From positions 1 to 64,000 of the forward strand of contig JASANC010004591.1 in NCBI GenBank assembly GCA_030248135.1: DNA of 64,000 bases. The letters run 5' to 3'. The notes beneath the pieces were generated by a model. The model worked only from the letters and a program-made list of their open reading frames with translations. It did no database searches and was not told the origin of the DNA. Source of the DNA: Theristus sp. LFF4_11. Its lineage: Eukaryota; Nematoda; Chromadorea; Monhysterida; Xyalidae. Shown here piece by piece: positions 23,701-33,546 of the stretch. Each line of letters begins with the position of its first letter. The first letter of the stretch is position 1. The position numbers and the translations under genes were made by a program.

Positions 23701-26616
23701 TTTTTGTCCGCTCTGACGCTCAGGGGGGATCGAGCCCAACCGAGGAGTGGATCGCCAAAACTGATTTGGCGCTGGCTGAGGAAAAAATACTGTGATGTTC
23801 GTTGTTTTTGTTTGTTGTCCAGTTCACATTGCTGTTCGGCTCGCTTGGCACGGACGGAAATCGCCGCGCCGGCCTGATCGATCGCTACAACTTCGACGCG
23901 AAAGAGCTGATTGAGCACGTGGCTGTTGAGTGCGAGACCGAGGGGGACATTTTGACTGCTATTGAGTTGTACGATCTGGTGGCGGTTGGTTTCAAGGTTT
24001 TTTGTGTTGTCCACCATATGCCTGCCACTGATTGAGAAACATGGAGCAGCCAAACGTGTGGTTAGTGACCTGCCCTGCCTTGCAAACTTGAAAGACGGCG
24101 TCAACAATCCAGTCCAGTGAGTGTGGAATGGCAACGAAAAGGCTTTTATTCGGCTCACTGTACTTTTGCCGGTCCCTATACCTGGCATTCCCAGAGGAAG
24201 ATTCCCGTTCCCAGAACGCCAAAAACAAACGCTGGGCCGAAATAGTGCGGTCACCAGTGTTTCAGGTCTCGACACGATCTATCTGCCCCTACCCTGATTT
24301 TCAAGGTAAATCGTCAAGAAACAACGTTCATTCTACCGTATTTTCTGTGTTTTTTTTCAGAACCACGATCGCGTGCTGTCGTCGCTGTCCACGCAGCTGA
24401 GCGTGCACATCGCCAGCGCCAGCAACGTTGACGGCTCGCCAAGGGCACGCGTGATGCGCCTGGCGTCCGACATTGGCGTCAGGTCTGCTGTTGTGTGTGG
24501 TCATGTGTGTGCGCCTAGTCTGAAGACCGGTCATTGTGGCAACACAGACGCAGGCGCAGGGCAACAGCGCAGCAGCGTGTGCCGGTGTGCTTGGTTCTGT
24601 GCGCACTGTGGGACATCAGATTGATGAAGTCATGGTCTCAATGCACTACACTCTGTTATAAACACGGCAAGGTTGCATAGTCACAAAGAGACACGCACAC
24701 GCGTGCTGCTGCTGCCAGTGTGTTTGTTTGTGCGTGTGCAACATTACGGAGCTGTGTGCGCCGTGCCAGAACAGAGTGCACCATTTTCCGATCAGGACCT
24801 TACAATCAGTGACGCGACCGTGCACGGGATCCTCAGACTAGGACTTTTTATTATATTACTTCATTTACAACCACACGATATTGTACTCCGATTTGCACCC
24901 GATCCTCGATTCGCGGACTTTCACCTTTAACCAGCATTCTTTCCCGACAGATATAAAACGCTCGGCCATACTGCCCGCGAGTCGGTGACGAGCACTTTTT
25001 ATTTGCTCATGGATTTAGCGACGTTCTTCGACTGCTATCATTCGGGCAGATTCGCGCAATCGTTCGATGTGAGTTGCGAACGTGACAGCTGGAGCATTTC
25101 GAGTTTGAGCATTTTCGATTGACGCCACATTTGATCACTCTCACACTCGGGTGTTTTATACTCGATTCGCAGCCACTCAGAGATTCCCCGGTGAGCTGAT
25201 TGGTCGCAGCCGCCCTGAGGCAGCCAATCGAAGTATCGGTTTTCAGTTGTCACTGTTGTATTGGGGTTGTTGAGTCTTTTGTAGCATTTCTTTTTACGTT
25301 TTACGCATAAATGCGTGGCCACAAGCCAACCGAAGGGTTTTTCTTATCTTTGAATTTTTCGAAATCGCTCAGGTCATTCGCCAACTGCGATTGCTACCGC
25401 AAAACACGCAAGAACTGGACTATTATGTCAATCGGTTTAGCGCTATGGCCGATGAGGTTGCTCTAATTTTTTTATGTTACGTTCTTTGGGTGCTATTGTT
25501 CTGTCACGCTTTGACGTTTTGAGGTTCTTGTCTTTCGCGGAAAATCCAGGCCTAGATCCGTGTGATGTTATTCATCCCCAATGTCGTTTCTTATCCACAA
25601 GCACACTGACACGCACACGCTCACACACACACACAAACGCAATCACACTGGCGGTAGCCATTACAACGTAACGTACCATTCATGCGCGACATCGCCGAAA
25701 AAAACACGACACGCATCTTTATCCTAATCGTCTGACGATGGCTATTTCAACAACAAAAAGAAACGATTTGTTTTCTCGTTGTTGTTCATCGCTCATATAC
25801 AGACGGGAAAGGTGGTGACGCAATTTGGCCGATCGTGTGCGCTCGCTCGGGTGCGGACGCTGTGTAGCAGCTGCGTCGTTGTGTGCCCAGCTTTGCTGGT
25901 TTGGAAACTGGTTCTCCTTGTGCATATGCCTGACGCTTACAATGTGTCGAATAAAATCAATCAATCAATATCAATCCACATTTTTTTCTCGTCGCCAGGT
26001 TCGCCGCATTCTCGGCGACGTTCTGGTGGCGATGATGAGCGTGCTGCGTGAGTCGCACGACGCCTTGAAGACGCCGACGACGCCGGCCTTTGGCGAGTGT
26101 CCCCTGCGGATACACCAGGTGGGCGCAGGCGAACGTTGAGAACTGCAGGCGGTTTTTTTTTGTCACTCAACTCTGATAATCCGTGTGAAGACTGAGTTCT
26201 TGAGTTTTATGAAGTTTGTTGCTCTGGTACTCTTCAGGTTAGTTGTTTTGTCACAACTCAGACAGCCACCGAATTCGCCTGCGAAAACTGTGGATTTTGA
26301 GACGCTTGTTGCTCTTCTCTGGCCCTGCATTCGAATTGACTGCAGTGGACAGTTGCATACTCAGCGACAGCACAAATGATTTCATGTGAAATGAACCGAT
26401 TTTCCAATTTCCAACATGTTCATATTCTGTTGCGTCTCAAATCCCAAAAATATTTTAAAAAAATTTAAAATACATAAAAACTTGCGATGGTTTCAGTCGA
26501 TCGCGGAAGTGCGTGGGGAGGCGAGGGCGTTGTTGCAGTACGCCGGGCTTGTGCCGTGTCGTTTGCCCGCGAGCATCAACGCAAAACTGGTGCAACTGGA
26601 GGCTGCGCTGCAGTGA
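17735..26616 (+). CDS. NUP93: Nuclear pore scaffold protein Nup93 (Nic96 family)
   Basis: Twenty-two exons: 17735-17982, 18254-18309, 18357-18394, 18463-18684, 19091-19219, 19346-19417, 19763-19861, 20172-20347, 20730-20853, 21222-21376, 21867-21944, 22024-22120, 22274-22364, 22597-22785, 23056-23182, 23538-23610, 23823-23984, 24361-24482, 24951-25068, 25373-25456, 25999-26118, 26497-26616; about 899 residues. The N-terminus is the short helical part that binds the Nup62 complex; the rest is the alpha-solenoid. Family landmarks in order: ADFDSWLQQQ, GNVELALAQ, ALAFLEQQF, GGAPGTLALVRAFLN, YHCIRCGDLAGAI, KIAVYCALADCD, CHAVHVAMC, KFDQTDTREALDYLYFLR, STFYLLMDLATFFDCYHSGR. Uncertain point: exon 4 may start at 18592 instead of 18463 (same frame, 43 residues fewer). 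The exon 8 acceptor (ATCAACAG) is weak but supplies an otherwise missing conserved block (TLWSQVRFM...). Confidence 0.96.
18704..18848. mobile_element. MITE family F, copy 2 (NUP93 intron 4)
   Basis: Shares CAGTTTCAATCCTTATGTGG, GGACTCGGATCACTTTACC and CCAATTTTGAGTTTGCGCGCC with the other copies; the ends are decayed. A CA/TG-rich hairpin follows at about 18850-18950 (CACAAACGCACTGGCA against AGTGCGTTTGTGTGTG). Confidence 0.7.
19018..19062. repeat. CTGATTGG/CCAATCAG mini-hairpin (NUP93 intron 4)
   Basis: CTCTGATTGGTTGG and CAGCCAATCAGCA are inverted with a 12-base centre. Similar units occur in NUP93 introns at 19914-19958, 23221-23290 and 25190-25234, after NUP93 at 26690-26738, near 33681-33730, and as single arms elsewhere. 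Confidence 0.75.
19624..19732. mobile_element. Hairpin MITE family G, copy 2 (NUP93 intron 6)
   Basis: TTAAGCGGCATTCATGAAGC at the left is inverted as GGTTCATGAATGCCCCTTTAA at the right, with TTAA at both edges. A centre GTGTGTTAAAACATAGCTACG is shared with copies at 13984-14097 and 60134-60236. Confidence 0.8.
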
Positions 26617-28924
26617 TTCGGTTGTGTTTTGGGTTGATTGCTCTGTTATGATTGCTTGCGAACAGACAAACACATATCTTTATTGCGCAGTTTGCTGATT
26701 GGTCTATGCAAACATTGCTGAGTGTGTGTAGCCAATTAGCATGTTGCTGTTGTTTTGGAAAGACAATTTTGATGGTGGCCAGTTTGGTGTGTTTGACTGT
26801 TGTGATGTAATGATGTTGGTGATGTTCATTCGCTTTCGTGTTTTGTTGCGAATTTTACAATCGAGAACACATTTTCGACATTTTAGGGTGTTATAATTTC
26901 TACACCCATCTGCTAATCAAGCACTTCCTTTCCAGATTTGTCACGTTGGTCCCGTCTGTTGTTTGTTAAAACGTGTGTTTTTGGCATTTTTAGTTTGAAA
27001 AGGCGTCTTTTGCGTTATATTGTGGTGTTGTCTTCTCACGTTGTAAAACTTCACTAAAAGTCGCCATTTTTGCCCAACCTGAAACAAAAGAAGTCTGGTT
27101 TCGAACTGTTTCCTGATTGATTGCTGGAACTACAGCTGTTTCATCTGTGTTGTGCCAGAACCATATGGAAGGGTGTGGCAGAGAGAAAAGTTCAGCGCTT
27201 TGTTGTTAGTCTGACTATAAAATTAGCTTGCTTTGCTGAAACCGATGTCCACTTTGGTCTTGACACGATCACACACAACTACAATCTGTGAATCTGTCAG
27301 GCGATACAGTGAATAACTGCAAAAACAGGTTAGCACAAGGTTTCATCTTTCCCTGATGAGGGTTGTGTTCTGCGAAGTCGTGTCGAGACCTGATACGGTG
27401 TAAATTAGTAGATACCGTAATCAAAGAAGCCAAAATATTTTGTTACCGAATTTTCTTGTTGCTCGATTTCGCAGCTACGTTTCGGACGCAGAAAACTGAA
27501 CAAAAAACCAATGCAACGCGTTACAAATGCTGTGGTGAACTTTAACACAAGAAACGTGTGTTTTTTATTTTGCACACCTTCACCATCGTCTAATTTCTGT
27601 CGCTCACTTTGTCGGTAAAAAAGTCACCAACGTGTGTGGCTACGAATGAGACGAGTTTTTCATCCAAAATTTTAAACAATTTGCGGTTGCAAAATGTGGC
27701 TTATTTTCAGGTGAAATATCGTGAACTTTCCTGCAAACAATTGGACTGCAACATTCGTTTTGATTCATCATTCATTCATTCATTCATTTTGGTGTGTACA
27801 CTCTGATCTAATACCGTATTACCCCCATTAAACCCCCCCCCCACCATTAATCCCCCCCTCCACCAATAAACCCCCACCCCCCACGACAAGTTTCCGAATA
27901 ACCCCCCCCCCCCACAAATAATCCCCCATGGGGGATTATTGGAAACCTGTTTGAAACACATACCCAGCGAATTCAGTGGCTGGTTGCAGTGAAAATGATG
28001 AAATTGTGCTATCAAAGGCCCCAAATGGATGAGTTAATGGTAATTTCATTACAAAAGGCTGTTGTAAAAGGAAATTTCTATGTAGAGTAGAAGTTTCTGC
28101 GACTTTCTTGCCTGCCATGCAAGGTATTTTTGCCATTTTTCAATAAACCCCCACCCCTAGAATTTGTTTGTAAATAAAGCCCCCCCCCACCAATAATCCC
28201 CCCCCCCACCAATAAACCCCCACCCCTAAAAGTCGCTGACGTATTAATTCCCCGTGGGGGGTTATTGGAGGTAATACGGTACTTTCTCTTGTATTTTTTT
28301 TTCACTTTTCTCACAATCCAATTGTTTTGAAAGCTTGATTTCTTTTATAATTTTAAGTGCAGCTAATCAGTCGTTGAATCGAGCACAAAAGCTCTTTTCG
28401 GCCAAACAACAACAAAAATCAAATTATGACATTTAGTTTCTCCTGCACCATCCATCAGTCGAAGTGTGCGCGCTTTCATATTTTTCTGAAGATTTTGTTT
28501 CAGCCTTTTCATCACATAAACTTGCGCACCGCAAAGTATACGATGATAAAAGCAAGTTTCAGTTTTCTGAAATCGCTCTGAACAGTTTTTCACAGAGCGG
28601 GCTATGATATTTAGTTAGCTAAATGGCCAACGAAATAAATGCCAGTTTTGTTGGCTTTATGTTTAGTTTAACTAGCCGGTGACTCGAAGGCAATATAATT
28701 TTACAAGTATCGTCTTCTCGGGTTTTTTTCGCGCACTTGACTCTGCTAAAAGGCTTTTTATGGCCTGTTTCGTATGATTGGCATTGCTACAGGTCTTTTG
28801 GCTGAGTGCTTATTGCAAACAAAAACAACTGGTGTCAACGAACGTCTGTTAGTCAACGTTTCAATAGATACATGCGCGTCTACGCTGCTGTCTCGTCTTT
28901 CGGGCGGACTATTGGCCCTGCATT
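26617..28924. other. NUP93-SMYD intergenic region
   Basis: About 2.3 kb without a recognisable gene. It holds a CTGATTGG hairpin just after the NUP93 stop, a TA-flanked MITE at 27814-28279 and otherwise unstructured AT-rich sequence. Confidence 0.5.
27814..28279. mobile_element. TA-flanked MITE with C/G-rich interior
   Basis: The ends CCGTATTACCCCCATTAA and TTATTGGAGGTAATACGG are inverted and each is bordered by TA, the Tc1/mariner-type duplication. The interior has repeated AATAAACCCCC/AATAATCCCCC units, so the apparent Gly/Pro-rich frames are artefacts. Confidence 0.8.
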
Positions 28925-29115
28925 GTCACCCTTGTGGCCAAGTGGTAGCGCGTTAGACTCTTGTCTATGCGTGCGGGAGATCGAGCCCCGCCGAGGGGTG
29001 TATAGGCACCTAATGACAGAGAATATTCCATGGGCACCCCACTCGACGGCGTTCTGTGCGCTTTTCTGGGTTAGCCCTGGCGAAAAACATCGCCTGAAAT
29101 CCCCAAGAACAACAA
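28925..29115 (+). mobile_element. tRNA-derived SINE, full-length copy
   Basis: The head carries RNA polymerase III boxes: TGGCCAAGTGG (box A) at about 28938 and GAGATCGAGCCCC (box B-like) at about 28978. ACTCTT sits where the anticodon loop would be, as in tRNA-Lys(CUU). CACCCTT can pair with AGGGGTG as an acceptor-like stem. The head is too decayed for a functional tRNA. A body (GGCACCCCACTCGACGG, GTTAGCCCTGGCGAAAAACA) and an AACAACAAGAA tail follow. The body recurs at 30532-30645. It ends about 55 bases before the SMYD-like start codon. Confidence 0.72.
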
Positions 29116-29171
29116 GAAAATTATTTCAGCTTTGCCGTTCGACAGTATTGTTTCAACAAAACTCAGAAAAA

Positions 29172-31298
29172 ATGGCGAAAACCACCGTGGAACTCTGGAC
29201 GGAGCGTCCGCTGACGTACGCGCTGTTGCGGCCGTTTGAGGACGGACGAGTGTGCGCCGGCTGCTTGCGTCCCGGACGGACTGGGAAATGCTCGACGTGT
29301 CAAATATTGCACTATTGCTCGCAGAAATGCCAGGATGCTGACTGGAGGATGGGTCATTGCTTTGAGTGTCCCGTGCTGCGCGACGCGCGACTCGAGAATC
29401 GAGCTCATGAGGTCGGTGCTGTGTGGGTGTGGAGTTGGGGCTTTTATCGGGTGTGGGTAATGTCACTGTGATTATCATGTCGTTTTTGTGGCGGCTTTTT
29501 TTATTTTTGCCAAAACAAATCCGAAGTTGACCAGTTCTTTGTGAAATTTCATTCTGCAGGCTACTTAAAAAATAGTGCTGCATTGAACGGACATTTCAGA
29601 CGCTAGACAAATTGTAGAAATTCGCTGAAGTGTCCTTTTTAAAACGGTACAACCAACAGCACATGATTAGCTGTTGTCAGATGCGCTGCGTTTGGCATTC
29701 ACACCAGCCACTTCAGGCAACCAAATCAAAGAGTCTTCAAAAATTTCCGCTCGACAAAAAAATCAAGGGACCTAGAAACTAATCAGAGATGGTCAGTCAT
29801 CCTTTCCTCAACTGTTGAACCTTCAACAAAAAGCCACCGCAAGATGCGAAGCCAGCGAAACCTCACTGCGCCCATATCCATGCACAAAACCACAGGACAT
29901 CCTCGACGACCCGATTCTCCGTCTCACCTGCCGTCTGTTGAGTTTCGTGATCGCCGACGTCGCCGTACATCGCGACGACTACGTCCACGGGGGTGACGCC
30001 GTCGCAAAGATCAAACCGATCAGCCTGACCGACCGTCTGTTGCACATGCGCATGCCGCGCGACAAGGACAACCCGCTGCTGAAGCGGTTCACTGAATCGC
30101 GAAAGGTCTACGATTACACGTACCGCAAGTTGGACGCATTCAAGGGCGTCACCGACATTCAGCTGACGCGTGCGTACGTACTGGCGGCGACGCGCGCCTT
30201 TGACGTTCGACCAATCAGCGTTATCGAGCGACACCAGCCGATGGTGTATGCGTTCTATTTGTATACGAGCTACAAGACGCAGCACGCCTGTTTGCCGAGC
30301 GGATTCCTGTACAATGATGTCGCTGATGTGGTACAGGGTCAGGATGGGAAATCGGTCGCTGTCGTCGACACCACTATTCACCTGCGCGCGCCCTCGCTCG
30401 AGATACCGACGTGCTGTTATGTGGATTGGCAGGTTCGCCCGATGCACCTTTGCGGGTTGTTTGTTGCTGGTTTTGGAACCGCGATGATAAAACCGATAGA
30501 AATTCTTGGAATGAACTATTTCAATGTGTGAGTGACCTTAGGACACAGAAAAACATGAACCAAATTGGCACCCTGCTCCACGGGACGGGCGTTCTGTACG
30601 CTGTTCTGTGTTAGCCCTGGCTGAAGAACATCGCCTAAAATCACCGTTCATTCCAGCTGCCACCGCAAATCCTCCCACCGTCGACGCGCCAGGACGCGGT
30701 GGCCGCAAAGTTCGGTCACGTCTGCAAGTGTCCGGTGTGCTTCAACGGCGCGCACCGCGAATGGGCGGTCAACATCGACTGCGGCCACTGTCGGCGGGCG
30801 CTGATGATGCGCGAGATCAGTGCGAGCGCACTCGAGAGCGGCGATCGACCGACCGCCGAGTGCGTCGGCTGCGGCGACAAGCCGAGTCTGCCGGTTGAAT
30901 TCGTCGAGAAGGTGCATCACGCGCAGCAGCTCTTGATGGACGCCAGCAAGCACGGCCGACTGACCGCCGAACAGTTGGCCGAAGCGGGCGCCGTCCTGCA
31001 GCACACCATCAACGGCATGCTGAATCGTGCGCGCGTGCACTCGCCCGTGCTCGAGGAGGCGGCGTTCGCGTTGCGCAGCTGCGCCGCTGGTGGCGGTCTG
31101 AGTTTACCGGTGGCGAGGGCACTGGTCAGTTTGGCGGTCGCCGCACGCTCGAACGGAAGGCACCAGCTGGCGGTGGAGTTGTTCGAGGCGGGACTGGCGA
31201 AATGGAAACTGTTGGTCGGTGACGGGCATTCGCTGGTGAAGGAGATCGAGCAGCAGCTGCACGCGGCGAAGGAGGTGCAGAAGGGCACGAATGGATGA
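29172..31298 (+). CDS. SMYD-like protein: MYND zinc finger, degenerate SET, helical C-terminus
   Basis: Exons 29172-29411, about 29896-30432, and 30657-31298; about 472 residues. Residues 27-66 form a MYND finger (CAGC, CSTC, YCSQKCQ, then H and C). The middle matches the SMYD SET half, and HVCKCPVC is the post-SET cysteine cluster. The C-terminal 150 residues are helical and end in a SMYD-type TPR-like unit. Oddities: the start lies at ELWTERPLTYALL, so the N-terminal GxG cofactor strand is missing; the NHSC motif reads QHAC; the GEEL segment before the conserved Tyr is absent. Methyltransferase activity is therefore doubtful, while peptide binding by MYND may remain. The exon 2 acceptor is uncertain (29796 is an in-frame alternative). 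A TTATTTCAG at about 29120-29128 may mark an upstream exon or a trans-splice site. Confidence 0.88.
30532..30645 (+). mobile_element. tRNA-derived SINE, 5'-truncated copy in SMYD-like intron 2
   Basis: Shares GGCACCC...CACGGGACGGGCG, GTTCTGT, GTTAGCCCTGGC and GAACATCGCCTAAAATC with 29000-29110 but lacks the tRNA head. It ends about 10 bases before the exon 3 acceptor (TTCATTCCAG). Confidence 0.75.
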
Positions 31299-33546
31299 GA
31301 ATGAAATGTGGTGAATGAGACGGAATTGTGTGTTGAGGAATTGTTATTTGCGTGGCATTTCGAGTGATTTTGTGTGGGATTTTATTCATGCAAACTGTGA
31401 AACCGATGATACTACTGCCACGTATTTTTTAAATTTCTCACTTTCACCCAGAAAACGTGTTGCTTTGCTACTAACAGCGTTTTCCACTAAAAAACAAATT
31501 TTACTATAACGTGCTCCAATCTACGAACTAATAGCAAGTGAGCAACCTTAGTGGCAAAATTGGTAGCAATGTTGTTTGTGCTGAACAGCATGACAACAAG
31601 CTGTATTGTTTGACCGATTCACAACGGTGTGGTCGTGCTGTCAACCTTTTCCTTTCTCAACTGCTCTTACTGCGCTTTGTCTTGGTGCTAATCTCGCGTT
31701 GTTTTTTGCCATCTGATTTTTCGTATATTCATCGTCCATCAGTGACAAGTTCTAACTCACTATTTCTCATGAGCTTGTTGCTTGAAGTTATAGGAACTCT
31801 ATTTTTGTGTTTTGAATGTTTTGTTTTTTATGACACCCACATCTGCACGTCGTTGCTCGGGCGCCCATTATTGATCAGTGGTTCCAAAACTGTGACTTTT
31901 TGTAAAGAAGCTATTCGAAAAAAACTGTTTTTTTCCAAATTGAACGTTTTATTCACAAGCTTATTTCACGTTGCTTTACTCACTATAACAGAACATCGTT
32001 ATTTGAAATTGTCTGATCGATCGAAAGAAATTTAAAAAAAAATGTGAACCTTTACGTGTAGCGTATGTTTTTATGGAATTTGACAAAAGATGGTTGTAGA
32101 ATATTACTTGTTTAAATTGCGGTGACTAGAAAAACCACAATATTGGCTCCAGCCGCAGTCAAACACAGATTACTTTTGCTGTTTGCCTGTTTTGCAAACA
32201 GGCAACTGATTGGCTGCGCTGTAGAGACGCACGCTGAATGGTTCGGTTGCACTGTACCGTGTTTGAATTTCGTTTTCCATGTGTTTGACTGTTTTTTCTT
32301 TTTTTCTGTTGAAAAAATGACACTGAACCAAAACTGTGGCAACTATCAAAGAAAGATCAAAATAGACAGAAAATATTACAACGATACTTCCACAATACAG
32401 CGTGTCGTATGCGTAAATCATCACTGGACAGGTAGTGTTGTTTTTTCAGAGATTCAGTGTTTCCTTAAAAAATGTTTTCAAAATTTCAAAACATAAAAAA
32501 GTAACGCGGTGAGAAAAATGTGAACAAATAATGTCCGTTCATTCTCATTATTTTGCTGTTAATGTTGGTTGACCCATCATTTTTCTCAGCGCGCAAATGC
32601 GTCGATTGGGCAGAGTAAATCAACCTACACATCTAGCCAATCAGTAACAAGTTAATTAACCAATGAATATAAACATGACATCGAGAACGAACAAAAACCG
32701 TTTGAAAAAAGTTAACAGCGCGCATTGTAACCACGTCAATCAATCAATTGTATCTATTTCAATGTTTTTTTGCGACCAAAACCAATAAGAAAAATGTGAT
32801 TTGTGGAACATTAGAAACAAACACCGCGAAAGAAGAAAACTATAACAATGAAGAGCAAGAAAACGGATTCACGAAAAAGTTGTGTTTGCAGAATGCAAGA
32901 CAGACGAGATGAAATGAATCACTAGCGGAGTCTGAACAAATTCAACAATTGTTTTCAAACTATGGAACAAATCGCGTGTGGCAAATCATGTGAAACGAAC
33001 GTCTTTTAACAGCAAGAGTCTAATTTTTTTGTATTTGCAAAATTACCTATCTGCTATTTGTGCAAAGATCGAATGAAATGAGATTATGCCATATTACAAA
33101 TTCAGTCTATCTCGCTAATATATGCAACTAGCTGATTGGTTGATCATAGCAACTCTCAGCGCTGATTGGTTAATCATGAGCAGTTCTCAGCGCTGATTGG
33201 TTGGTCATCACGTCATGTTCGCGACATGTTGCATATATTTTCCAGATGGGCTGTAGGAACAGATGTTTTTTTAGAAAATCAGATTCAAGAATGGCAGTTC
33301 AAGAAAAAAACGTTATCAACGTTTATAATTTAACAACAACATTTTATCAAAGAAACAGTTTATTCGATTGTTCAAATTTTCGCTTTCTTAAGGGAAGCGA
33401 ATTTTACAGTCGATCCTCAGGTCAGCAAATACAACAAAAGACCATAAAAATCGCTCCCAAAAGTCCCACAACTCAAAATGTGCAGAAGATCAGACAATAA
33501 ATAAAAAGGAACAACATAAATAAACAAAAAGTAAAAAAATTAAATA
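31299..33546. other. Convergent intergenic region between SMYD-like and MAGUK genes
   Basis: 2.2 kb of AT-rich sequence taking both gene 3' ends. No family resemblance is seen in any frame. TTTATT at about 33358 is a candidate poly(A) signal for the minus-strand MAGUK. A short tandem array lies at 33118-33240. Confidence 0.5.
33118..33240. repeat. Tandem GCTGATTGGTT minisatellite, array 1
   Basis: Three units of about 31 bases, each GCTGATTGGTTRRTCATRRCA...TCTCAGC, preceded by CAGTCTATCTCGCTA and followed by CGTCATGTT. The same flanks and unit recur at 50912-51070, so array and flanks moved together. Confidence 0.85.

Noticed and set aside
28930..29000. A functional tRNA-Lys gene
   Set aside because: Box A is good, but the T-arm and anticodon stem have mismatches and the sequence continues into a body shared with 30532-30645, so a SINE head fits better.
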